Assembly: GCF_009866965.1 (NCBI RefSeq)
Contig: NZ_SPKJ01000042.1
Coordinates: 1 to 33,801 of the forward strand
Origin: Propylenella binzhouense
GTDB lineage: Bacteria > Pseudomonadota > Alphaproteobacteria > Rhizobiales > Afifellaceae
Length of the DNA: 33,801 nt
Direction: 5' to 3'
The first letter of the stretch is position 1. Each line of letters opens with the position of its first letter. The notes under the pieces were generated by a model. It worked only from the letters and a program-made list of their open reading frames with translations, was not told the origin of the DNA and did no database searches. Both the position numbers and the translations under genes were made by a program. Of this stretch, positions 6,726 through 14,465 are shown one piece after another.

Positions 6726-8774
6726 ATGGACGTCAGCATGTTGGACGCGGCGTGGCAGGCGCTGGTTGTGATCGCCGATCCGATGCGCCTCCTTGTTCTG
6801 TGCTGCGGGGTCGTTCTGGGCCTCGTGTTCGGGATCCTGCCGGGGATCGGGGGCCTGGCGGGGACGGCGCTGCTCTTGCCGTTCACCTTCGCGATGGACC
6901 CGGCGACGGCGTTCGCGTTCCTGCTCGGTCTCGGGGCGACGACGTCGACGGGCGACCCGATCCCGGCGATCATGTTCGGGGTTCCGGGCGGGGCGGGATC
7001 GGCGGCGACGGTTCTCGACGGTCTGCCGCTCGCCCGGCGCGGCGAGGCCGGGCGGGCGCTGAGCGCGGCCTACATGTCGTCGATGCTGGGCGGGCTGTTC
7101 GGGGCGGCGCTGATGGGGGTGTCGCTGCCGTTCCTGCGGCCGCTTTTGCTCCAGCTCGGCTCGCCGGAGCTGCTCGCCTTCTCGATCTTCGGGATCTCGA
7201 TGGTGGCGATGCTGGCGGGCAATGCGCCGCTGAAGGGGCTGGCGGCGGCCGGGCTCGGGCTGATGATCTCGATGATCGGCACCGACCCGCAGTCCGGCAC
7301 GCTCCGCTGGACGCTCGGCACGCTCTATCTGTGGGAGGGGCTGCCGCTGGTTCCGGTGGTGCTCGGCCTGTTCGCGCTGCCGGAGCTTTGCGACCTCCTC
7401 GTCACGCGCACGACGATCGCCACCGGCAGCCGGTTCGACGCCCGGAGCGGGATGGCGCAGGGGGCGAAGGACTGCTTCCGGCACTGGTGGCTGGTGCTGC
7501 GCTGTAGCTGGATCGGTGCCGGCTTCGGGGCGATCCCGGGAATCGGCGGCTCGGTGATCGACTGGCTCGCCTACGGCCATGCGCTGCGCACCGAGAAGGG
7601 GGCGCAGGAGACCTTCGGGCGCGGCGACATACGCGGGGTGATCGCCTCGGAGAGCTCGAACAACGCGAAGGAGGGCGGGGCGCTGGTGCCGACGGTCGCC
7701 TTCGGCGTGCCGGGCAGCGCGACCATGGCGATCCTGCTCGGCGCCTTCCTGATCCACGGCCTGGTGCCGGGCCCGGAGATGCTGACGACCAATCTCAGCC
7801 TGACCTATTCGATGGTGTGGAGCATCGCGATCGCCAACGTGCTTGGGGCGGGGCTGTGCTACGCCTTCAGCGGCCAGTTCGCCAAGCTCGCCACCATCCG
7901 CTACACGCTGATCCTGCCCTCGGTGCTGGCCATCATCTATGTCGGGGCGTTCGAGGGGACGCGCAGCTGGGGCGACCTCTACACGCTGCTCATCTTCGGG
8001 GTGCTGGGATGGGCGATGAAGCACCTGAAGTGGCCGCGGCCGCCGCTGGTGCTGGCCTTCGTGCTCGGCGAGACGATCGAGCGCTACATGTTCATCTCGG
8101 TGGAGCGCTACGGCACCGACTGGTTCACCCGGCCGCTGGTGGTGATCCTGCTGCTGCTGGCGCTGGTCGGGCTGCTGCGGCCGTTCGTCCAGGACATCCG
8201 GGCCCATGGCGGGCTCGGGCCGATGCTCGGCAGCCTCTCCCGGCCGCGCCTGCGCTGGAGCCAGCTCGCCTTCGTGGCGCTGCTGGGGGTGGTGGCGCTG
8301 ATGCTGTCGCAGGCCTGGTCCTGGTCCTTCGACGCCAAGGCGGTGCCGATGATCGTGGGCTTCTTCACGATCGCGATCGCCGCGGCGGCCCTGTTCGGCC
8401 AGGTCTTCCTCCGCCCGGCCGTCCGCCCGGCGGAGGCGGAGGCGGCGGCGGGCCCGGCCAGGCCGAAGGTGTCGCAGCGCATCCACATGGACCTCGAATC
8501 GGAGCATGGCGACCTGCCGCGCCGGCTGGTCTTCGCGCGCGCGGGGCGCTTCTTCGGCTGGCTCGCCGGCTTCATGCTGTCGATGGCGACGATCGGGATC
8601 GTGGCCACCGTGCCGATCTTCGTCGTCGCCTTCATGCGGGTGGAGGGCCGCGAGCGCTGGCGCCTCGTGCTGCCCCAGGCCGCGCTTCTCTGCGCCTTCG
8701 TCTATTTCGTGTTCGACCGGCTCCTCGCCATCCCCTGGCCGCCGACCCTCATCGGCCAGTGGCTTCAGATCTGA
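6726..8774 (+). CDS. Fused TctA-TctB permease of a tripartite tricarboxylate transporter
   Basis: The 682-residue membrane protein joins two subunits that are usually separate. Residues 1 to about 505 are the large TctA domain with about ten to twelve membrane segments. Its family motifs are present: GILPGIGGLAGTALLLPF, GVPGGAGSAATVLDGLPLARRGEAGRAL, GAIPGIGGSVIDWLAYGHA, and ESSNNAKEGGALVPTVAFG. Residues about 513-680 are a TctB-like domain with around four segments, split by a hydrophilic Ala/Pro-rich loop near residues 560-600. The system imports di- or tricarboxylates or aromatic acids across the inner membrane using the ion gradient, together with a TctC-type binding protein, here encoded next. 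ATG 6726 is preceded by a GGAGGAAGCGGA stretch; ATG 6738 is an alternative start. A fusion of this kind guarantees 1:1 subunit ratio. Confidence 0.92.
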   Translation: MDVSMLDAAWQALVVIADPMRLLVLCCGVVLGLVFGILPGIGGLAGTALLLPFTFAMDPATAFAFLLGLGATTSTGDPIPAIMFGVPGGAGSAATVLDGLPLARRGEAGRALSAAYMSSMLGGLFGAALMGVSLPFLRPLLLQLGSPELLAFSIFGISMVAMLAGNAPLKGLAAAGLGLMISMIGTDPQSGTLRWTLGTLYLWEGLPLVPVVLGLFALPELCDLLVTRTTIATGSRFDARSGMAQGAKDCFRHWWLVLRCSWIGAGFGAIPGIGGSVIDWLAYGHALRTEKGAQETFGRGDIRGVIASESSNNAKEGGALVPTVAFGVPGSATMAILLGAFLIHGLVPGPEMLTTNLSLTYSMVWSIAIANVLGAGLCYAFSGQFAKLATIRYTLILPSVLAIIYVGAFEGTRSWGDLYTLLIFGVLGWAMKHLKWPRPPLVLAFVLGETIERYMFISVERYGTDWFTRPLVVILLLLALVGLLRPFVQDIRAHGGLGPMLGSLSRPRLRWSQLAFVALLGVVALMLSQAWSWSFDAKAVPMIVGFFTIAIAAAALFGQVFLRPAVRPAEAEAAAGPARPKVSQRIHMDLESEHGDLPRRLVFARAGRFFGWLAGFMLSMATIGIVATVPIFVVAFMRVEGRERWRLVLPQAALLCAFVYFVFDRLLAIPWPPTLIGQWLQI

Positions 8775-8821
8775 GCAGCACGCAAGCCACGCCGAAACCG
8801 GCGAAACCCGGGATCGGATCC

Positions 8822-8852
8822 GCGGAATTCCGCATCGCGGAACCAATTCCGC
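8822..8852. promoter_or_regulatory. Two adjacent GCGGAA/TTCCGC inverted repeats upstream of tctC (candidate operator)
   Basis: GCGGAATTCCGC at 8822-8833 is a perfect 12-bp palindrome. Three bases later GCGGAA (8837-8842) and TTCCGC (8847-8852) form a second dyad with the same half-site and a 4-bp spacer. The repeat of one half-site four times within 31 bp is what a cooperative dimeric regulator site looks like. IclR proteins bind short palindromes, and two iclR genes lie upstream. The site lies about 120-150 bp before the tctC start in an AT-richer patch. Binding by either IclR protein is inference. Confidence 0.5.
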
Positions 8853-8915
8853 AAGAAATAATGTACAGTATCATGTATATATCCGCTCCGGATGGCCAGT
8901 AAAAGCAGAACGAAT

Positions 8916-8929
8916 AAGAACACGTTCTT
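8916..8929. promoter_or_regulatory. AAGAAC-AC-GTTCTT dyad in the tctC promoter region
   Basis: Exact 6-bp arms at 8916-8921 and 8924-8929 flank a 2-bp spacer, 40 bp before the tctC start. GATGGC at 8891-8896 and GCCATC at 8930-8935 form a wider inverted pair around it. This is the most AT-rich part of the first 14 kb, fitting a promoter and operator region. No convincing -35/-10 pair could be fixed. Confidence 0.4.
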
Positions 8930-8969
8930 GCCATCTGGCGTATTTGCCACCTCAAGGGAGGACGATTTG

Positions 8970-9998
8970 ATGAAACTGACCCGTTCAATTCTGCTTGCAT
9001 GCGCGATCGGACTGTCGGCCGGCGCGGCGCAGCCGGCGGCGGCGCAGGAAGAGCCGTTCTACCACGGCAAGACGGTGACCATCCTGGTGGGCTTCGGGCC
9101 GGGCGGCGGCTACGATCTCTTCGCCCGCCTGCTCTCGAAGCACCTGCCGGAGCACATTCCCGGCGCGCCGACGATCGTGGTGGAGAACATGGGCGCGGCA
9201 GGCGGGCTGCCGGCCGCCAACCGCGTCTATGCGGTGGCGCCGAAGGACGGCACCGTCATCGCCTCGGTCAACGCCTCGCTCATCGTCTACGACCTCGTCG
9301 GCGGGAGCGCTGCCGAATATGACGCGAAGAAGCTGCAATGGCTCGGCAGCGGCACCAATTCCAACAACTCGATCCTCACCTGGCACACGTCCGGCGTGAA
9401 GACGATCGAGGATGCGCAGAAGACGGAGATTCCGGTCGGCGCCTCGGGCCCGGCTTCCACCTCCTACATCTATCCGGCCCTCGCGAACGCCGTCATCGGC
9501 ACGAAGTTCAAGATCATCAACGGCTACAAGGGCAGCAACTCGCTCGACCTGGCGCTCGAATCCGGCGAGATCTCCGGCCGCTCGGGCGCCAACCTCAACA
9601 GCCTCTTCGCCCGCAACGCCGACTGGGTGAAGGACAAGAAGATCAACTTCCTGGTCCAGATCGGCTACGAGCGCGATCCCGCCTTGCCGGACGTGCCCGT
9701 CCTCGGCGAGCTCGTCAGCGATCCCGAGGACAAGCAGATCGTCGACCTGATCACGCTGTCGACCGCCTTCGGGTACAATTACTGGGTGGCGCCGGAGGTG
9801 CCCGCGGACCGGGTCGAGACGCTGCAGAAGGCCTTCGACGAGACCTTCGCCGACCCGGATTTCGTCGCCGATGCGGAGAAGGCGGGCTTCGAGGTCCGCG
9901 CGCAGTCCGGCAAGGATCTCCAGAAGCGCATGTCCGACGTGAGCAACCTCTCCGACAAGGTCATCGCGCGGACGAGGGAGATCCTCAGCATCCAGTAG
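8970..9998 (+). CDS. TctC/Bug-family periplasmic substrate-binding protein of the tripartite tricarboxylate transporter
   Basis: The frame is open from 8892, but ATG 8970 is preceded by a strong AAGGGAGG at 8954-8961 and gives a proper signal peptide (MKLTRSILLACAIGLSAG, with cleavage near PAAAQ). The mature protein has the Bug family fold: YHGKTVTILVGFGPGGGYD near the N-terminus, in which the GGGYD loop binds the substrate carboxylate, followed by VVENMGAAGGLPAANRVY and the C-terminal domain ending in VIARTREILS. The 342 residues are normal, or slightly long, for the family. It captures a carboxylate in the periplasm and delivers it to the fused TctAB encoded just upstream. The gene has its own 195-bp palindrome-rich upstream region, so it may be more strongly expressed than the permease. 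Confidence 0.93.
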   Translation: MKLTRSILLACAIGLSAGAAQPAAAQEEPFYHGKTVTILVGFGPGGGYDLFARLLSKHLPEHIPGAPTIVVENMGAAGGLPAANRVYAVAPKDGTVIASVNASLIVYDLVGGSAAEYDAKKLQWLGSGTNSNNSILTWHTSGVKTIEDAQKTEIPVGASGPASTSYIYPALANAVIGTKFKIINGYKGSNSLDLALESGEISGRSGANLNSLFARNADWVKDKKINFLVQIGYERDPALPDVPVLGELVSDPEDKQIVDLITLSTAFGYNYWVAPEVPADRVETLQKAFDETFADPDFVADAEKAGFEVRAQSGKDLQKRMSDVSNLSDKVIARTREILSIQ

Positions 9999-10072
9999 CA
10001 CCTCGGGCTGCGCCGCCCGGCCCCGTTCCCGCGGGTCCCGGGCGCCGGCCCCCGAAGCGGACGGAAGGCCTC

Positions 10073-10792
10073 ATGACGACGCACGAATTCATGGTTGCCG
10101 AGCGCGGCAACGTCGCGACCATCGACCTCAACCGCCCGGACGAGGGCAACGCCCTCACCCGGCCGATGATGATCGAGCTCGCCGCCGCCATCAGGGCGTG
10201 CGGCGACCGCGAGGAGAACCGCCTCGTGGCGATCCGGGCGAGCGGGTCGCATTTCTGCCGGGGCCGGGACGGCCGCGGCGAGCCGAAGGACTATCCGTCG
10301 CCATGGGAGCGGCGGACGCAGGCCATGGGCGCGGTGCTCGGCGTCTACGATGCGATCGCGGCCTGTCCCGTGCCCGTCGCCGCCTTCGTGCAGGGCCCGG
10401 CGATCGGCTTCGGCGCGGCCCTTGCCGGCGCCTGCGACATCACGCTCGCCTCCGCTGCCGCGAGCTTCGCCTTCTCCGAGATCGAGCACGGCATTCCGCC
10501 GACCATGGCGATGGCGGCGGTGATCCGGAACGTCCCGCGCAAGGCGCTCGGCTACCTCATCTATTCGGCCGAGACGGTCGGCGCGGAGGAGGCCCGCGCC
10601 CTCGGCCTGGCGAGCAAGGTCCTGCCCGCGGAGGGGTTCGACGCCGCGGCCGAGGCCTTCGCCGCCGGCCTCGCGCGGCGCCCGCGGCTCGTGCTCGAGA
10701 CGATCAAGCGCTTCCAGGCCGGCGCCGAAGGCCTCTCGCCGCAGATGCTGTCCGAATATGCCGGCACGCTCCTCGCGCTGGTGAGGTCGTGA
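10073..10792 (+). CDS. Enoyl-CoA hydratase/isomerase family protein
   Basis: The 239-residue product begins at ATG 10073, with GGAAGG about 5 bases upstream. It has the crotonase fold throughout. The first oxyanion-hole region is HFCRGRDGRGEP and the second is QGPAIGFGAALAGACDITLAS. The conserved later segment FSEIEHGIPPTMA holds acidic residues at the usual catalytic position. Crotonase-family enzymes hydrate, isomerise or hydrolyse CoA thioesters. In the furoate pathway a member (HmfE) hydrolyses 2-oxoglutaroyl-CoA, so this protein could serve a ring-fission step, but no CoA ligase is visible in the window. It is 74 bp after tctC and 31 bp before the hydrolase gene, so it is probably in the same operon. 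Confidence 0.9.
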   Translation: MTTHEFMVAERGNVATIDLNRPDEGNALTRPMMIELAAAIRACGDREENRLVAIRASGSHFCRGRDGRGEPKDYPSPWERRTQAMGAVLGVYDAIAACPVPVAAFVQGPAIGFGAALAGACDITLASAAASFAFSEIEHGIPPTMAMAAVIRNVPRKALGYLIYSAETVGAEEARALGLASKVLPAEGFDAAAEAFAAGLARRPRLVLETIKRFQAGAEGLSPQMLSEYAGTLLALVRS

Positions 10793-10823
10793 TGGCGTTC
10801 CGGCGCCGCTCGGGAGACGAGAC

Positions 10824-11606
10824 ATGAGATACCGCCTGAAATCGGGGCTCTCGATCCGCTACAAGACGCGGGGGATCGGGCCGACCATGCTCCTCCTCCA
10901 TCCCGTTGGCCTGACGGGCGATTTCTGGGACGCGGTGATCGCGCGGCTGGAGACCGAGTTCCGGCTCATCGCGCCGGATGCGCGCGGCCACGGCGAGAGC
11001 GACGTCCCGTCCGGGCCGTTCGGCCTCGACGACCTCGCCGACGATGCGATCGAGCTCCTCCGCGCCGTCGGCGCCCCGCCGGCCTTCGTGGTCGGCTGCT
11101 CGATGGGCGGCATGACCGCCCAGGGCATCGCCCTCAAGGCGCCGGAGCTCCTGCGCGGCGTGGTCTCGGCCAACACGACCCACACCCGCGACGAGGCCGG
11201 CCGCGCGATGATCGAGAAGCGCGCTCTCGCCGCCGAGAAGGGCATGCCGGGGGTCATCGAGACCACCATCACGCGCTGGTTCGACGAAGCCTTCCGCGCC
11301 GTCCGGCCCGATGTGGTCGGGCCGATCACCGAGTGCCTGCTCTCGGCCGATCCGATCGCGCATGCCTGGGCATGGCGCGCGATCCGGGACCTCGCCTATG
11401 GCGGCAGGCTCCGGGAGGTCACGGTCCCGGCGCTCGCGATCGCGGGCACCACGGACCGCTCCGCCAGCCCCGATTCCGTACGCAAGGTCGCCGAGGCGTT
11501 CGGCAACGGCCGCTTCTACGAGATCGACGCCGGCCATCTGGCCCCGGTCGAGAAGCCCGACGCCTTCGCCGCCGCTCTGCGGGATTTCGCCCGCTCCATC
11601 GCCTGA
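10824..11606 (+). CDS. Alpha/beta-fold hydrolase (3-oxoadipate enol-lactonase / N-formylmaleamate deformylase-like)
   Basis: This 260-residue cytosolic protein has the full alpha/beta hydrolase pattern: an oxyanion strand LLLHPVGLTGDFW, the DARGHGESD turn, the nucleophile elbow GCSMGG with Ser93, an acid residue near AGTTDRSASPDSV and the catalytic His in DAGHLAPVEKPDAF. The overall pattern is close to PcaD-type enol-lactonases and to NicD, which deformylates N-formylmaleamate after NicX ring opening. With a NicX-like gene 1.8 kb downstream, deformylation or lactone hydrolysis of the ring-cleavage product is a reasonable guess. Start ATG 10824 has a GGGAGACGAG stretch upstream. The exact substrate cannot be read from sequence. 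Confidence 0.88.
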   Translation: MRYRLKSGLSIRYKTRGIGPTMLLLHPVGLTGDFWDAVIARLETEFRLIAPDARGHGESDVPSGPFGLDDLADDAIELLRAVGAPPAFVVGCSMGGMTAQGIALKAPELLRGVVSANTTHTRDEAGRAMIEKRALAAEKGMPGVIETTITRWFDEAFRAVRPDVVGPITECLLSADPIAHAWAWRAIRDLAYGGRLREVTVPALAIAGTTDRSASPDSVRKVAEAFGNGRFYEIDAGHLAPVEKPDAFAAALRDFARSIA

Positions 11607-11641
11607 GAGCGCCGGTTCGCCGGTTGAGAAAAGAGGACCCG

Positions 11642-13288
11642 ATGCTCCACTCGCCAGATGCGCGCAAGGACCAGGCGCAGCCGCCGCTCGATTTCCAGGA
11701 CCATCTCGCCGCGCTGGAGCGGGAGGGACTGCTCGTCCGCATCGACCGGCCGATCAACAAGGACACCGAGCTCCATCCGCTCGTCCGCTGCCAGTTCCTC
11801 GGCAACATCCCCGAGGACGAGCGCCGCGCCTTCCTGTTCACGAACGTGGTCGATTCCAAGGGCAGGCATTACGACATGCCGGTCGTGCTCGGGGCGCTGG
11901 CCGCCTCGCCCCGCATCTATGCCCGCGGCATGGGCCGGCCGGTGGAGGAGATCGGCGACGCCTGGAGCCGGGCGGTCGCCGCGCCGATCGACCCGGTCGA
12001 GGTGGATTCGGCGCCGTGCCAGGAGGTCGTGATCGAGGGCGAGGCGCTGCGGAGCGCCGGCGGCGGCCTCGCGGCGCTGCCGGTCCCGGTCTCCACGCCG
12101 GGCTTCGATTCGGCGCCCTACCTGACCGCGACGCTCTGCATCACGCGCGACCCGGAGACGGGGATCCAGAACACCGGCATGTACCGCGCCGCGCTCAAGG
12201 CGACCGATCGCCTGGCGGTGCGCATGGTCGCCAAGCCCGGCGGCGCCGGCGGCTGGGTGCACTGGCTGAAATATCGCGAGCGCGGCGAGAAGATGCCCAT
12301 CGCGATCGTGCTCGGCGCCGCGCCGGTGGTGGTCTTCACCTCGCCGCAGAAGCTCCGGCTCGATCTCGACGAATTCGCGGTCGCCGGCGGCCTCGCCGGC
12401 CGGCCGATCGAGCTCGTGAAGGCGAAGACGGTGGACATCATGGTCCCGGCCAGCGCCGAGATCGTGATCGAGGGGCTGATCGATCCGGATCTCCTCGAGC
12501 CCGAGGCCCCGTTCGGCGAAAGCAACGGCTACGTGGCGCTCGAGGCGTTCAACATGCCGATGCAGGTGACCGCGATCACGCACCGCCGCAACGCCGTCTT
12601 CAACGCCATCATCAGCCAGGTGACGCCGAGCGAATCGAGCGTGATCAAGAAGGTGGCCTACGAGCCGCTGTTCCTGAACCATCTCAAGAACCACCTGAAC
12701 GTGAAGGGCATCAGGCGGGTCGTGCTGCACGAGCCGCTCACCAACCTGCGCCCGGTGGTGTTCCTGCAATTCGCCGCCGACACGCCGAAGGCGGAGGTCT
12801 GGCGCGGGCTGCAGGGCGTCACGAGCTTCCAGGCGGGCATCGGCAAGGTCGCGATCGCGGTGAGCGAGGACGTCGATCCGAACTCCGTCGACGCCGTCCT
12901 CTGGTCGATCGCCTATCGCTGCAAGCCGATCGAGGACATCCACATCATGCCCTATCGCGGCCCGGTGCAGGGCGCGCAATACAGCGGCACGAAGACCGAT
13001 TCCACCCTGATGATCGACGCGACGCGGAAGGGGCCGCTGCCGCCGCTCGCCTTGCCGGCGCGCGAATATATGGAGCACGCCGTCGCGCTCTGGGAGGAGC
13101 TCGGCCTGCCCGCGCTGAAGCTCGGCTCGCCGTGGCACGGCTACACGCTCGGCGACTGGAACGAGCGCTGGGATCTGTTCGCGCGCCGGGCCGTCGAGGG
13201 CGACTGGGAACTGAGCGGGCTCGAGACGCTGGCCAGGCAGAGGTCCGGCCTCGATGCGGAGACGCCGGTCCGCAAGGTGGAAGGCTGA
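11642..13288 (+). CDS. UbiD-family (prenylated-FMN-dependent) decarboxylase
   Basis: ATG 11642, preceded by AAAAGAGGA, gives a 548-residue protein, slightly longer than typical UbiD enzymes (about 490-500). Family landmarks are LEREGLLVRIDRPINKDTELHPLVR at the N-terminus (split here into shorter motifs: LEREGLL and TELHPL), NTGMYRAAL, the PIAIVLGAAPVV strand, LDLDEFAVAGGLAG with the acidic catalytic region, VPASAEIVIEG and PFGESNGY. UbiD enzymes reversibly decarboxylate aromatic, heteroaromatic or unsaturated acids and need prenylated FMN made by UbiX; no ubiX lies in the window. Its place between a hydrolase and a NicX-like gene suggests removal of the carboxyl group from a hydroxylated aromatic or N-heteroaromatic acid before ring cleavage. 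Substrate is inference. Confidence 0.9.
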   Translation: MLHSPDARKDQAQPPLDFQDHLAALEREGLLVRIDRPINKDTELHPLVRCQFLGNIPEDERRAFLFTNVVDSKGRHYDMPVVLGALAASPRIYARGMGRPVEEIGDAWSRAVAAPIDPVEVDSAPCQEVVIEGEALRSAGGGLAALPVPVSTPGFDSAPYLTATLCITRDPETGIQNTGMYRAALKATDRLAVRMVAKPGGAGGWVHWLKYRERGEKMPIAIVLGAAPVVVFTSPQKLRLDLDEFAVAGGLAGRPIELVKAKTVDIMVPASAEIVIEGLIDPDLLEPEAPFGESNGYVALEAFNMPMQVTAITHRRNAVFNAIISQVTPSESSVIKKVAYEPLFLNHLKNHLNVKGIRRVVLHEPLTNLRPVVFLQFAADTPKAEVWRGLQGVTSFQAGIGKVAIAVSEDVDPNSVDAVLWSIAYRCKPIEDIHIMPYRGPVQGAQYSGTKTDSTLMIDATRKGPLPPLALPAREYMEHAVALWEELGLPALKLGSPWHGYTLGDWNERWDLFARRAVEGDWELSGLETLARQRSGLDAETPVRKVEG

Positions 13289-13373
13289 GCGCGGCCGCCA
13301 CCGGAAGCCGGGCCGGCCGGGAACGGGATCGGGCGCCCACGCGCGCCCTCGCAGGACAAGGAAGAACATAGCC

Positions 13374-14420
13374 ATGAACGCGCTGATGACCGGCACGCTC
13401 GAATATCTGAGGCACCCCCTCGTCGCCAACGTGACGAAGGGCATGAAGGTCCTCGTCGTCACCGACACCGCGCACGATCCGCGCGTCTGGCAGGCCATCA
13501 TGAGCATCCTGTCGGAGCTCGGCGCCGACGCCACGCTCGCCCTCTTCGATCCGCGCCCGGCCGATTATTACGATCCGCCGCAGCCGGTCTGCGAGGCGAT
13601 GAAGACGGTCGACCTCAACATCCTGATCGCCTCGACCGGCATGCTCCACTCGCATGCGAACTCGGCCGCGATGGATGCCGGCGTTCCCGTCATCTGCATG
13701 GATGGCGGCATGACGCTCGAGATGTTCCAGTCCGGCGCCGTCACCGAGAACCAGAAGGAGATGGCGCTCCGCCAGTATTACGTCGCCACCAACGTCTTCG
13801 GCCGCGCGGCGAAGATGTGCCGTGTGACGTCGAAGTACGGCTGCGACTTCTCCTACTCGGTGGAGGGCCGAATCTTCATTCCGAACCCGCCGTCCGACGA
13901 TTTCGTGCCGTACAAGATCCAGAACGTCTCGAAGGTGCAGAACCGCAAGTCAAACCTGCTGCGCTTCCTCTATCCGAACGGCGAGTTCAACGTGCCGGCG
14001 GTCGAGGGCACCGGCAACGGCAAACTCGTGATCGATCTCTGCATGCACCAGATCGGCCGGCTGCACAGCCCGATCGAGCTGACCGTGGAGAACGGCCGGA
14101 TCACCCGGATCGAGGGCGGGGCCGACGCCCATTTCCTGCGGAACTACCTCGCGGAATATGGCGACGAGAACGCCTATCTCTGCCCGGCCGAGGCCTCCGT
14201 CGGCATCAATTCCAAGGCGCAGATCCGCGGCGTGCAGCGCGAGGACAAGAACATCCTCGGTTCGATGCATTTCGGTCTCGGGACGAATGTCGATGTCGGC
14301 GGCACGATCCTCTCCAACATCCACATGGATGGCGTGCTCCTCGAGCCGACGCTCTATGTCGACGGCGAGAAGCGCATCGAGGACGGGCGCTTCCTGGTTC
14401 CCGTCGACCGCGCGCTCTGA
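13374..14420 (+). CDS. M29 / 2,5-dihydroxypyridine 5,6-dioxygenase (NicX)-like metal-dependent protein
   Basis: The 348-residue product starts at ATG 13374 behind AAGGAAGAA. It belongs to the family that contains thermophilic M29 aminopeptidases and NicX. NicX is an Fe(II) enzyme of nearly the same length that opens 2,5-dihydroxypyridine to N-formylmaleamate. Residues 1-130 form the N-terminal alpha/beta domain (KVLVVTDTAHDPRVW, GVPVICMDGGMT). The metal region lies towards the C-terminus: H299 (GSMHFGLGTN) and the pair H317-x-D319 (NIHMDG). From memory, NicX uses His318 and Asp320 for iron, so the HxD pair is at almost the same position. Co-clustering with a Mo-hydroxylase, UbiD and hydrolase favours ring cleavage over peptidase activity. 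It ends the + strand cluster and converges on the gene at 14466. Confidence 0.75.
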   Translation: MNALMTGTLEYLRHPLVANVTKGMKVLVVTDTAHDPRVWQAIMSILSELGADATLALFDPRPADYYDPPQPVCEAMKTVDLNILIASTGMLHSHANSAAMDAGVPVICMDGGMTLEMFQSGAVTENQKEMALRQYYVATNVFGRAAKMCRVTSKYGCDFSYSVEGRIFIPNPPSDDFVPYKIQNVSKVQNRKSNLLRFLYPNGEFNVPAVEGTGNGKLVIDLCMHQIGRLHSPIELTVENGRITRIEGGADAHFLRNYLAEYGDENAYLCPAEASVGINSKAQIRGVQREDKNILGSMHFGLGTNVDVGGTILSNIHMDGVLLEPTLYVDGEKRIEDGRFLVPVDRAL

Positions 14421-14448
14421 GCCGGACCGGCAGCCGGCCAAGCCCGGC

Positions 14449-14465
14449 CGCCCGCCGCGCGGGCG
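14449..14465. terminator. Hairpin between convergent genes
   Basis: A 6-bp stem, CGCCCG at 14449-14454 with CGGGCG at 14460-14465, closes a 5-base loop in the 45-bp gap between the NicX-like gene and the convergent regulator gene. It could end transcription from both sides. There is no T run on either strand, so confidence is limited. Confidence 0.4.

Noticed and set aside
5484-8846. A 1120-codon open frame on the minus strand opposite coxL, iclR-2 and tctAB
   Set aside because: It spans three well supported + strand genes and their gaps and has low-complexity His/Arg/Gln-rich sequence. It is a composition shadow.
13374-14420. Leucyl aminopeptidase (M29) function
   Set aside because: Superfamily membership is real, but size, HxD site and neighbours fit NicX-like ring cleavage better. 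It remains a possible alternative.
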